Below, piece after piece: positions 46,880-58,500 of a DNA stretch of 64,000 bases. The number at the start of each line of letters is the position of its first letter. Positions within the stretch are counted from its first letter, which is position 1. The position numbers and the translations under genes are program-made. The notes under the pieces were generated by a model. It did not search any database. It worked only from the letters and a program-made list of their open reading frames with translations, and had not been told where the DNA came from. The stretch is from Pterobdella sp. o SKG-2022 (Eukaryota > Annelida > Clitellata > Hirudinida > Piscicolidae): NCBI GenBank assembly GCA_964035795.1, contig OZ038321.1, forward strand, positions 20,102,283 to 20,166,282, written 5' to 3'.

Positions 46880-47345
46880 CTAGTTTTTAGCCTCTTTCCA
46901 AAGTCCTTCACTTTCTAACCCTTCTTAAACCTTCCGGCAATCCGTTCCACAAACTTGAACCTTCAACCTCAAACCTACGCTTTCCAATACTAGACATTTT
47001 GGACTTAAGGACGTATAAATTGGTTGAGTCCGAAGATCTAAGCTTTCGCCTTTCAGGTATTTCAGAGATAGGTATGAGTCTTTTCGATATGTATTTTGGA
47101 CCATATCTTAGCCTACATTTAAATATAAGTAATAATATTTTATAAACTACCCTATCCCTAACTTTGACCCAATGCAACTTTTTCAAAACTGGAGTTATAT
47201 GGTCAAACTTCCTTGTGCCTGTAATTAACCTGGCTGTAGTGTTGATAAGAGACTGGACTCTACACAGCTGCTTTTTAGGTAACCCAGCTAACAATGTGTT
47301 GCAATAATCTATTCTGCTCAAAATCAAAGCAACAGCAAGGGTCCA
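46880..47345 (-). mobile_element. CR1/jockey-type LINE C-terminal fragment
   Basis: An intact 139-codon frame reads LILSRIDYCNTLLAGLPKKQ, NTTARLITGTRKFDHITPVL, RRKLRSSDSTNLYV and SSLWNGLPEGLRRV: the thumb and C-terminus of a non-LTR reverse transcriptase. It is better preserved than the related copy at 8.1 kb. Truncated at 47345, with no catalytic box. Confidence 0.92.
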
Positions 47346-48210
47346 AATTATTAATGAATGAGAAAAAATTGTTTTTTGTTAAAAATCTTGAATTTTGCAC
47401 AACATCTATTGTTGCAACTGAACTGCTCAAACAAATGCTTTCAAGGCCTTGTTAAATGCTATTTTTGTATCTTTTTCATATTAATGTAAATGTCACATCA
47501 AAATATTATGAATAATTTTTTTGCTCTTTTTAGTTTATTTTTGGTATAAAACCTTTTCGACAAAATGGAGTGGTACTGAGGTTGTTAAAATTTTATCCAA
47601 GAAGTATAAAGTTTCAACGAATTTGATAGAATACTTTAAATCTAATTTTGTCCATTTTTAATATTTTCAACTATTCATACATTTAAAACAATAATTTATT
47701 TTTAAAAATATTTTAGAAAAAAAATTCTGAGGCGATTTTTTCGTGATAATGATCTATTAACAAAGACCATAAGTTAACTAAATTGATGGAATTAATTATA
47801 TTCTTCACATTGAAATAATTCTTTTTTCATTAAAGTGATGGATTGCAAGCAAAATGAATTTCTTATTTGAAAAGAAATATTTTTTAGTTTAAAGAGATTT
47901 TCTACACTATCTTTGTTTTTTATTTCAATAACAAAAAAAGTCTTGTTATTATTATGCAATTTATTAGTATTATATTTAATGGTGAGATTGAATTCAACAA
48001 AAGTATAGGTTTATTTTTTTTTAAATGAATCTATTCAGGCAGTTTCAAACAACAAAAATATTTAAAAAAATTTTTTTAAAGGCTTTAATATTTATATTTC
48101 TTGCAAAAACCCTCACCAAAATTTTTTTGAAAAAATTTTTTGAAAATATTACAGTATAAATAAAATAAAAAAACGTGAAATTTTCTTTGATTAAATACAC
48201 AAATCACAAG
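47346..48210. other. Nothing recognised
   Basis: A+T-rich, poly-A and poly-T tracts. Confidence 0.5.
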
Positions 48211-48337
48211 GGACAAACGAGAATCTATACGACAAAAGGAGAATGTTGTGTCTTGCATACAAGATTTAAATGGAGAGACTGTTTTGAAAAGCCCTGGAAT
48301 GTGTTCAGCTCATCAAATAGTCATACAAAAATGTCAA
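48211..48337 (+). CDS. Probable internal exon, Cys-containing extracellular-type sequence
   Basis: Acceptor CACAAATCACAAG preceded by TTTTCTTTG; 42 codons, phase 2 in, 0 out; donor TGTCAA|GTAAAT. It reads DKRESIRQKENVVSCIQDL, then NGETVLKSPGMC and HQIVIQKCQ. The V-x-C ... G-x-x-V ... C ... KC spacing weakly recalls the second half of a thrombospondin type-1 repeat as in ADAMTS proteins; the Trp-rich half is not here. No other frame is open. Partner exons are uncertain. Confidence 0.55.
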
Positions 48338-48540
48338 GTAAATACAGTTTATGATGTTGTATAGTTTACCAGATAATGTGTTTGTTTGCTAGTTGTTCCT
48401 TCAAGACTATTGTGCAAATATCTATGATGTATACAATAATTTTATATAAAGTAATATTTATATAATATATAAGTACCTTTAATTATATTGAAAGATAAAA
48501 ACTCAGTATCATATTATGCAAATATATCATGAACATAATA

Positions 48541-48785
48541 CAACATCAAGTGTTATGGATTTATTATCTATCAAGAGTTTCATCTCGCCACTTTTTGTGG
48601 ACATTCGCTCCATGTAGACGAAAACTTAGTTTTCTCAAAAACCTCGGAAGAATGCAACAAGCGGCTTTCAAAATCAAAAATGCAAATCATTTTGTATGGC
48701 ATTTTTTGTTCGGCACGTACATTTGCTAGCCACATGACACACCTTGGCTATTTCGAGATTTCTTTTCAAATAATATTATTTTAAA
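48541..48785 (+). CDS. Candidate exon after 48337, Cys-containing
   Basis: A frame without an ATG is open for about 81 codons: KCYGFIIYQEFHLATFCGHS, LHVDENLVFSKTSEECNK, YGIFCSARTFASHMTHLG. With the ACATCAAG acceptor it would start near 48558 in phase 0, which fits the exon at 48211. Other frames and the reverse strand are also partly open, so the frame is not certain. Confidence 0.32.
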
Positions 48786-48854
48786 AAATTTTTATTATTA
48801 TTTTTTTGTAATTTTCAGTAGTTTTTCACCAAAAATTAATATTTTCTCATTTAT

Positions 48855-48975
48855 GTTATGCTGTACAGAACATAGGTCTCCAAAAAAGACTTTCCAAGCC
48901 TTCCGATCTTGGGCCAGGGGTTTAAAGTGCTCCCACGTTTATCCATCTTCTTATAATCACCCGCCACGTTTTTGC
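48855..48975 (-). mobile_element. LINE C-terminal relic
   Basis: The minus strand reads TWEHFKPLAQDRKAWKVFFG and DLCSVQH, the W-x-x-L-A-x-DR-x-x-W end common to non-LTR reverse transcriptases. Confidence 0.5.
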
Positions 48976-50302
48976 GCTAATTGTTTTCTGGATTTTTTCT
49001 TTTTTATTTAATTTAAAGGTTTAATTTTAACACTTGTCTGGTAATGTTTTCAATGGGGTTTTGAGAGTATGACCACCGTCCCCTTATAACGTTTCAAGTC
49101 GATCCTTCTTAAGAGTTTTTGTTTATTATTTTTCCCGGAATTTCATAATGATTTAAAAGTTTCAAAAAAATCCAGAAGTCTATCTAACAAACATTTTTTG
49201 GTAGGCAATGAAGTTTATAAATAATTGGGAATCTATTTTAATAAATGGCTCTATTATGCTGCTGAGTGTGGCTGTTTGACCTGTGCAATGTTTTATATTG
49301 TTTTGTAGGTTCACTATGGTGTACATTATTCATAAAAAAGAATGAATCTAGAAACACTGTGTTAGCATAATTATCGATAAAGCTAATTACTGTATGAGAA
49401 AATCAAATAAAAGCATAAAAATATTAGAAAAGTTCAGCAGTCATAAAGCATACAGTCCTCACGCGGTCACACCTCTAAGCAGGTGCACATGCAAGTATAC
49501 ACATTTTTACCTAGCAAAAAATTAAAAACTACCTCACACTCATATATCATGAGAATATAAATAAATATTGCTTTTGTGGAAAATTAGAATGGGGTTTTTA
49601 TGTCTTTCAACCTTTTAAACCATCAATCCGTCAAACATCATTCCGACGTTAGTACAGTAATAGTTCCGCTCATGACTATTTCTTGGTTTTTTAAGGCATT
49701 TATTGGATGAGTTTTTCAATTTTTTTTGGAAATCTTCAAAATTGAGATGAATGTATAGCTATTCAACACTCGTTGAACCAAGCTTCTGGTCTTAAACATG
49801 GGCAAATCGACGTCGTAAAAGAAGAAACAAACAGGATTTGATAAATGAGAAAGATAAAAAATTTGCTTATATAAACTTTTCGTAAAGATTAAAGTAAGGT
49901 CCATCTTGGTCATTTCTTTACAAAATCTTGATTGGGCATAAGTTTAGCGAAATCTTCAGTAACGCATTATTTTGTAAAATCTTAAAAATGAAATTTATGT
50001 GATGCAATGAATCAACTATGTTTGTGTGAAAAATTTCAAATTAAAAGTTCAAAGTAAGTTCTAAGTAATTTTTGTATGTGGATATATTTTTGCAAAGATT
50101 TTTTGAAATGTAAAATTTTATTTTAGGAAATATACTTATAGCAAGCCTATAATCAAACACTGGTGTCCATTATTTACTTGCATAGCATTCCCAAATAGCT
50201 GTAATAAAAGTACCCATAAACATTAAGATAAAGTCCAAGTATTATCTATTAAATGCGCTGTATTTTGTAAGTGTACTAGGGCGACCAGTATATTGTACTA
50301 GT
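48976..50302. other. Nothing clear
   Basis: A+T-rich. A short window at 49424-49481 reads SSHKAYSPHAVTPLSR before AGCAG|GTGCAC but has only a poor acceptor. Confidence 0.4.
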
Positions 50303-50366
50303 TGCTGGCTTAGCGGATTGTTAGACTTAATCCACAGTTAGAGGGTTCAATTTGTGATCGAGTAGC
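50303..50366 (+). mobile_element. Second tRNA-like SINE family
   Basis: GCTGGCTTAGCGGATTGTTA (A box), ACTTAATCCACAG (anticodon-side arm), GGGTTCAATTT (B box) and GATCGAGTAGC. About 64 nt of tRNA shape with a broken acceptor stem, so a SINE head and not a tRNA gene. Confidence 0.4.
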
Positions 50367-50700
50367 CTTTAAATGCTTTGATGGTTTTCAGCTGTGTAAA
50401 TCCAATTTCATTAATAGCATTTTTTCAAGTTAAATTTTTTATTTAAACATATTTCGTCATTTATTAGAGATGGTTTTTTTGTCATTCATAATTTATTAAT
50501 TAGGGGAGTTGAATAAAAAACTCAATGAGTATAAATTCTTCTAGTTATTCTCATATTATTTATTTTCAATAACTACATATGTTAATTTTTCCTTATCACT
50601 CTATTAAAATAAATTTTATAACACTTTTTCACACCATTGCAACTCACACTTAACAATGAAAAACAGTTAATTGAAAACAAGTCATAAAAGAGCCCTATAG

Positions 50701-50802
50701 ATTGCTAATGTTTTCTACCCCAACAACGCTGTAACTCAAAACTTTATGGCGTCAGTGCAGTTAACTAAGGAATGTTCTAGAACATTCTCTCTAGTAACAT
50801 CA
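50701..50802 (+). CDS. Open frame running into the gap
   Basis: After GAGCCCTATAG the plus strand is open to the first N: ANVFYPNNAVTQNFMASVQL, then TKECSRTFSLVTS. Its other end is lost in the gap. Protein-like but unassigned. Confidence 0.3.
50770..50787. promoter_or_regulatory. Heat-shock-element-like palindrome
   Basis: GAATGTTCTAGAACATTC is an exact 18-bp palindrome and a perfect GAAnnTTCnnGAAnnTTC array, the HSF-binding form. It lies 15 bp before the gap and inside a possible coding frame, so it may be accidental. Confidence 0.35.
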
Positions 50803-51002
50803 NNNNNNNNNNNNNNNNNNNNNNNNNNNNNNNNNNNNNNNNNNNNNNNNNNNNNNNNNNNNNNNNNNNNNNNNNNNNNNNNNNNNNNNNNNNNNNNNNN
50901 NNNNNNNNNNNNNNNNNNNNNNNNNNNNNNNNNNNNNNNNNNNNNNNNNNNNNNNNNNNNNNNNNNNNNNNNNNNNNNNNNNNNNNNNNNNNNNNNNNNN
51001 NN
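50803..51002. other. Assembly gap (200 N)
   Basis: A run of exactly 200 N, so the true size may differ. Confidence 0.99.
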
Positions 51003-51169
51003 TATCAATTTTATATAATTATTATGGTTGATTTTCATGTTGTTTTAATTTTTTATACATGGAGTAGAGATCCATAAATGGTAATGTAAAAATTTTATTT
51101 TAAAGATAAAAAGTGAAAATCCTTCAAGCCGTTCAGGGTATAATGAGACATGAAAAATGAACCCATAAT

Positions 51170-51262
51170 AATCATTTTCAATAAGTTTTTCCAAGCATTC
51201 CTTAAATCCTCTCACATTTGCTACCTGGCAGAGTGTTCCAAAAGTTTGGTTTCAACCTACGT
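51170..51262 (-). mobile_element. Possible LINE C-terminal relic
   Basis: The minus strand reads RRLKPNFWNTLPGS, then in a shifted frame VANVRGFKECLEKLIEN, similar to the WN-x-LP ... FK-x-x-L end of CR1-type elements. Confidence 0.28.
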
Positions 51263-52116
51263 TTGCAAATAATTTTTTTAACTCTTAATGCAGTTTTTTC
51301 TGCTCAAAAATGTTAGCGAAAATAAGACCCCGCTTAGTTATGTTTCAGCTGAAAATAAACCAGCCATCTTCAATAAAGTTTAGCACATATTTATGTATAT
51401 GCCTAGAAATTCATAATGTCTTAATTTAGATCATTAAATGACTCAACCTTCTATCTCTCATCAGTATTTAGCTCAATCATGCGCAACTCTTCTTCTCTTT
51501 CCAATCTCACGTTTATTCTATTTTCACTAAATCCTAATTTATTCATATGAAATCTGAAACTCTCACTTCACCTCATAATTTTGTTTTTATCTCAAAAAAT
51601 CTAACATTTGTTTTTCAAATCATAAATATGATGAATTTTATCATATAACTAGTTTAGCATTAAAAACTAATGATGTGGAAGTATCTGCTTTTGATTGATT
51701 CTCATTCAAACTTAAAAGTTGTGTTTCAAGTGCGTTTAAACACTTGGTAAACTCAATTAAGAAATAATATAAAAGTAGTCAAATTCTAACAAAGATAACT
51801 TGCTGCTTGGGAGTAACTTTCGTAATAAAAATGTTCTAAAATTTGCCGAAATGATCCTTGAATGGCTTAACATAAGATTCATTTTGATTGTACGCACATT
51901 GTACATGATAATGTAGATTCGTGCCTTGTTCGAATATAATTCTCTAAAACGCAGATCCAACTATTGTCAAATTTATTGGTGCTTTCCTAATAACTCAAAA
52001 AAACTCAAATGTATGAAAACCTATATATTTTCAATTGAGTTTTCACCTTAGTTTTAAAAGTTTTGAACGAATATACAACCCCATCCATGATTTATTAGTG
52101 AATTTCTCAACGACAG
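51263..52116. other. Nothing clear
   Basis: A+T-rich. The window 51780-51970 is open in several minus frames but has no splice sites. Confidence 0.4.
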
Positions 52117-52208
52117 AATAGTTCGATACACTTTTTCGATCATTTGGCATCGGTTCTGATAAAAGAATGTAATTGTTGCACATTGCTAATTGGACCTACG
52201 GAAGGAAG
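52117..52208 (+). CDS. Weak exon candidate
   Basis: Acceptor CTCAACGACAG, frame NSSIHFFDHLASVLIKECNC then CTLLIGPTEG, donor GGAAG|GTTAGA. Phase 0 to 2. No partner was found; it precedes the promoter of the next gene. Confidence 0.28.
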
Positions 52209-52376
52209 GTTAGAGGCAAATTATTTATGTACATTTTTGTGATTCCTTATCGTTTGTCTTAGTGGTCTTGTTATAATCAGATATTTCTTGTTTTTGAAGC
52301 CTTATTCAAGAATATATTGATTCCAAATGTAAGATTAATTGGATAAATTATATTTATTCCTCATTTCATACTTCAG

Positions 52377-52385
52377 CATATAAAG
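52377..52385 (+). promoter_or_regulatory. TATA box of the 52.4-kb gene
   Basis: CATATAAAG lies 42-50 bp upstream of the ATG at 52427, which would give a very short 5' UTR. Confidence 0.4.
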
Positions 52386-52426
52386 ATTACATTAAAGTTT
52401 GAAGTTAAGAGGGTATTTCATGCTGA

Positions 52427-52502
52427 ATGGCCTTGAAGTTGTTGGGGTTTGTGTCACTAATCATATTAATTGCTGTTATCCATTATAATCCTTTGAGCCA
52501 AG
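52427..52502 (+). CDS. Exon 1 (signal/anchor) of the 52.4-kb gene
   Basis: MALKLLGFVSLIILIAVIHY then NPLSQ, donor CAAG|GTAAAT, phase 1. Confidence 0.75.
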
Positions 52503-55500
52503 GTAAATACTGCAAATTATTTAAACAAAATAAGCAATTTTATTAAGTACAAAGCCTTTGATTAACAAAGTAACATTATCTAGTACGTTCAAAAAATTAA
52601 AAATAAAAATTTGCAAAAAGTCCAGTATTAATTGTTATTTATTTATCTCAAACTTGAAAATTTATTTTGGTTGAAAAAAAAAATTCTCACCTGCTTTAAG
52701 CTTCCAATGCTTCAAACACTTTTTGGTTTCCTAACAAACAAAAATATTCTAAATTCCACTTTTATTAATTATTAAATTGCTTAATATTTTTATTTCCATT
52801 CACCTTAATTTTATATATACATACATAGTTATTACTAATTTTAAATATTTCTTTTTACAATACCCACAATTTTCACAGCTTCAGCATAACGCGCAGCAGC
52901 AACTGCAAGGTTCTGGTAGCGTGTCAACAGCTGGTCTTGAAAGGCAGTACCAATATCGATATATACCTTCTTTGTGCCAGCCAGCCACTTTTAGACTCTT
53001 GTCGACACATAAACTTCTATTGCTATCAGTTTTACTATCCGCAACTAGAAGGTTTATTTGATTTTTTAAAAAGCTTGATGTCGTTTTTACATTAGTTTTA
53101 TCCATATTTGTGTCTTTTTATTATAATCTTCATTAGGCTCTTAATTTTTTTGCATGCAATAATAACTTTGTTATAAATTCAATAGTATGAATCAAAATTA
53201 ATAATCTAGAAAGCAATAAAAAAATTTTAAAAGCAGTTGTTAGTATTTCTATAAATTTTTTCTTTTGAATATTTCATTGCTCAAATTTTTTTTTCAGTTC
53301 CTACAATAATTATACAATTCTTTTGCTTCAGCTGCTTTCGGCGATGTCCTATAAATTCACATTCTTATTAGCATTGTCATATTTTTATTGTATTTTTAAC
53401 CTTTTTATTACTATTAGGCTTTGAGATTATGTTTTATATGTTATGAAGTTCTAGAAACCTTCATGATAAGTACGTAACTATGGTGAAACTTGTATGAATG
53501 CTTGTTCGATTTATATGTTGAAGAAAGGCTTGTATTGAAGGTGTTGTTTTAAGATGCTTCAGACCTTGAAAAATTTATTTCAAGTTTTTGTTTGGAGTCA
53601 GGTTTTTTTGTACCATATTGGAAAAGTTTTAGACAGCAAAACTCGAAAACTGTGAAAATTTAAAATTTTCTGTTTTGCTAATTTCTGGGTTTTATACTAA
53701 TTTTTTAAGAAAAGTTTTGAGAAAAAAACTATTCAGTATATATTTCAAAAAATCAACATTTAGGTTTCAGATTCTTTCGTAGTTTTGAAACTCTTCCAAT
53801 ATTTCATTGCCATACTGAAGATTATATAAATCCATTGGTACACTGTAAGATGTCGAATTAAAAATCTTAATTTCAAATATTATTTTCTAAAAACAATTCA
53901 AAAGAGGAAGATGTGATTAGTTAAGTTTATGTCAAAGTTAAAAGCTAAATTTTTACTTTTTTTCTGTCGAGATAGATGGCCAACGCCCGTTTTAATTACT
54001 TTTCCATTCTATCCCTTACAATGCGATTTTATAACACAAAAGTACATCTGTAACTTGTTTACCTGAAAAATAATGCCCAATATAATTTTCGACTAAGAGA
54101 AGATTTTTTGAGAATATATTTAAATTAAATCTATATGGATCCTACCGTGTTAATACGACCTTGAATCCAGCTTCACACAACCTCACTACTCTTTAGCATC
54201 TTCAAACTCCAATGAATCACTATGACTCATGAATTACTAAAAATTTAATCAAAAGAATAATCTATGCACCATTAATTTCTATATTGATCTTCAAAATTTC
54301 AACATATATACTAAGAATCCCGAATCGACTTTATGAAATTATTTTTATTTCCATACGAAGACATCAACTTCAAAAACTTTTGATGATGGTTATGATTACC
54401 AATCAAGCTAAACTTTTAAAATCAAAACTAATCCTTCAGCATTGATAAATTATATTTTAAAGTAAATACCCCTTGAGTTTTTACCCCACCTAAAATGATG
54501 AATCGAAGTACATTAATAATATTTTTATAGTATATTGATAAAAAATATATATAACTCCTATATCATATTGATAAAATATTAATATTACTTTTATATCATA
54601 TTGATAAAATATTAATATTACTTTTATATCATATTGATAAAAAATAGGTGATGATTTGGCTATTTTTAAAATATATGAATATTATATACATCATATTTGT
54701 TTCTTTTGGGAAGATATGGATGATATAAAGATAATACCTCGATTGAAAAAGTTCACTCTCAATACTGACAGACCAGTTGCAACGAGCTCAACTTAGCGTC
54801 TATAACAACTTTTGGAACTTTGTTCATGATTCTTCCACAGACGATTCCCATGAGTCATACACCATCTCTAACCAGGTCATACATTCTAACCAATTGTTTC
54901 GCAACCTTGAGATGTTCAACCAATCAGTATTAAGTGTATAGATTTCATTTCAAAACAAATTTTCATGTTGTATTCCCTCTTGCTACTCTGGGAAAAGACC
55001 CAAAGTTATTTTCTAAACTCAGCTATTCATTCACTAACAATTAAAAACACTTTTATACCTCACCTCTCAAGAAACCCGAGATAGAGACGGTGTTTGGCTT
55101 GCCAGACGAGTGGCAGAAGTGTGGAGTGGTTTTGGGTAGTGACCACACCACAGTTCCTTATATGCCCAGTCGCAAAGTACAGCCTTCTGATAAGGTAGGG
55201 ACAGTATATACATGGGATTGAGTAATGTTGCCTAGTGTGGCTGTTTATTTGTTTAGTTTTAAATGATTTTTAGCTCATGAATGATTCAAATATGGAGTTG
55301 GGGGGTAGTAAATTCAAATTTGTTTCAGTAGAGAATTGTAGTCAAATAAAGATTTCTAGCAGCTTGAGTAAAACGAAAGTAACTTTTTAAAACACGGGTT
55401 TGAAAATTTCGATTTCTAGACCGAAGTTTTCTGTTTTCAAAAAAATTATTATCAAGACTTTATCGATGATTTTCACAAAATCCAAAACTTTGGTCTTGAA

Positions 55501-58500
55501 TAAGAAGACTCGTGTGTTTTAAAATCTTTTTTCGAATGATTTTAATTTTGAATTGTTTGATTAAGAAAACAAATTTTCACAATACAGTTTTAATTTTAGT
55601 AAATAATTTAATTATTAATTTTAAAGATGAAAATTCCAATTTTAAATTTTCAGTATTATATTTCGATAAAACTGTTGGAAAAATTGATAAAAATACAAAA
55701 GCTTTTATGCCTTATATAAGTTAGGGCTTGTATAGTTACAGGAAATAAATAAAAACAAAAACGCCCATATAAATACAGAATTTTTGTTTGCTTTCTATGA
55801 AAGAGAGCCAAAAATATTTTTTTTAAATCAAGAAACTTCGAGATATTAAAAAAATACATCAAATTTTTAACCTTGTGTTTTTTATTACAAAATTGGGTTC
55901 AAAAATATCTTCCATGAATATAATTCTTCCTAGTACACTGAAAAATTTATTAATATTGTTTCAAAAGCTTCAAAGTCAAATGAGATGGAATAAATCCTGT
56001 TAAGCCATGACTCCAAAGTACCTGCAATTCTTCACGTTGAGCTAATTGTTATTATACAATGACATAACAAAAATAACTTAGTTGAAGTGAAGTATAATAT
56101 TTTTGAACCCCAATGAAGTTAAAAATGATGAATCTAACAGTGCATAAACTCAGTAGAAGATCGACTTTGAAAAAGCTTATCTTGGTTTATAGGTAACCTT
56201 CTTCGAAGCAATAATGATTTCAGCTCCTATTCACGATTTGATGTCAGACTATATCTGTAACAGTGGAAAAATGAAAAGTTATGAAACAAACCCAAAGTGA
56301 AAGTTTAAAAAATAGTTACCCGTTGTGATTAATTAAACTAGCCTATAAACAAAAACCAGTTGAATTAACTGCTTGCATGAAAATGTATGATTGTCTTAAA
56401 AATTGTTGTGTTTTAACAAAATAAAAATTTTTCTTCAAACAGTAAAAAAATATATTGTAAAACACGAGCTTGCAAAATTTTGCATTCGAGATTAAAGACT
56501 TTTGATTCCACCAAAACCCATGTTTTTCAAAATCGACTTTAGTCTTTCTCAGTTTACAATATCGACTCGAAATTAACATTCATATTGTATACATGACTTG
56601 AAAGCATAAAATAAACAAAAAAAACTTCAAAAATTCAACTATAATAAATCAGTTTTTTATATTAAATATTGTCTGAATTCTCGCAGTCTTGCTTGGTGAT
56701 GTTTTTTAATGACGGCCTATCCCACGATCGAGCCAGAACCTTCATCAAAATCATGAACAACACTCACGTAGGCCTATATATTTAAAAATAATCAGAGTTG
56801 AAGGTGATTAAGTATTATTTGCCATCTCGTCTTGCGGCATTTTACTTGTATGAAATATGAAAATATTGTATTTTTTCACTTTTTAGTTATGCTAAGTTAT
56901 TTTTTGCGTTTTCAATAAGTTATAATTAGTGTTAACACGTTGAAGTTTTTCATATACATCTTTATAATCACGAAAATTTTTACTTTTTTAGCCAACAAAT
57001 GATGTGTTAAGCTGCCTTTTTAAAATTCTAGTCGATTTACGATTCAGCAATTCTCAGTTGGCTCCATAGTTCCATTAAAACCCTTTGTAGCCGGAATGTG
57101 ACTTTGTGCAAGGGCGGGAAATTTTGCTGAAAGAGGATGAATCATCAGAACTCTTCAACTCTGACAAGTACACTACAGCCATCAAACAAGGTTGGCTTTT
57201 GATAATTATAAACTAATTTATTTATAATTATAAACTCATTGCTTTATAGTTTGTCTATATGGGTTACCTAATGAAGATATAAAATATATCAAAAAGCTTT
57301 ATCAACAGTTTTCAAAGTCAATTTATGGAAAAAACTTAGTCCATTTATTGAGCAAAAATAGCTAAAATTTTCGGTAAGTATAGCCTTACTATAATACGTT
57401 AGCTAACATATTATGGTAAGGCTATACTTACCGAAAAATTTTAGCTATTTTTGCTTAATAAATGGACTAAATTGTTTCCATAAATTGACGTTGAAAACTG
57501 TTGATGTTGCTTATAAGTACATTAGGATGTCTGTAAAAAGTTATTGAAAAGCTTTGTGTCTATAAAAATTTAAATCTAACCGTGTCTTCCTAATTCGCTA
57601 TTTATAAGTTAGCTATATCAAAGAAACACTAAGAAAGCTTGGTTTAATATACTTTATTTAAATGAATTTTTCAAAACATAGTTTTTCCATCGGCTTATAG
57701 TCTAAGGATGAAACAAAATTACTAACATAGATCATTTGTATTTATAAAGAGCTAGGCAAAAAAGTTATGTCTCTGCGGTTATAATTTTTTAAGTTTCAAT
57801 ATTCGATTTGAGCTTAACACCTCATTTAAACATATCATTTGAGTCATTGATCATTTCCCAAATACTGACAAAAAGGTATAAAAATAATTTCGACTCATGA
57901 GTGTCAACTTTTAGGAAATTTTATGAAAATAATTGTTACTCCCAAGTGCTATCTTATTTATCATTCTTTGAAATTCTATTAACTTAAATAACTGAAATTT
58001 TTTAGACTTTTCTAGAAACTTTCATAATCGAAAAACAATGGTGTTATGCACACAAATTATCTAATTGTTGTAAATGGGTCTTATAATCGTGAAAAAATTT
58101 TCTTGAAAATATTGCAAGCTGAAAAATAGTTTCATGTTAAGAACTGAAAAATGTAACTTCAATGAAAATTATAGATAGAAATAATTTATTACAATGCCAG
58201 TTATTTCAAACGTTAAAAAATTGGGACTTACACGAAAATTTTTCATTTTCAAAGCTGTCGAAAGCCTTCATTTGTTGAAATTTCCAAACTGAATATATTT
58301 TTAAAAATTTTTTAGCTTCACTCGTTTGAAAAAACTTCAATTTTTCACAAACAATGTCAGAATTTGACATCGCTACATCATTTGATCGAAAACTAAAAAG
58401 CCTCACAAAGTTCTGCGCACAATTGTCGCCTTTCTATGTTGTGTCACTTGTTTCAGCCTTTGAATAGCTTTTCTTGCTCTGCTCATCAGCATATTGCTTT

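Larger units (their letters stand above)
52503..54771 (+). other. Intron 1 of the 52.4-kb gene
   Basis: Contains the G+C-rich window 52880-53060 and the 33-bp tandem repeat at 54528. Otherwise A+T-rich. Confidence 0.6.

Noticed and set aside
50736..51038. ORFs spanning the N run
   Set aside because: They are artefacts of translating N; only the part before 50803 can be read.
55957..56023. Minus frame VLWSHGLTGFIPSHLTLKLL after a GAATTGCAG acceptor
   Set aside because: No partner exon on the minus strand and weak polypyrimidine tract; it lies in an intron of the plus gene.
56224..56299. Plus frame PIHDLMSDYICNSGKMKS after a good acceptor
   Set aside because: Needs phase 1, but the flanking exons 55194 and 56687 are both phase 0.
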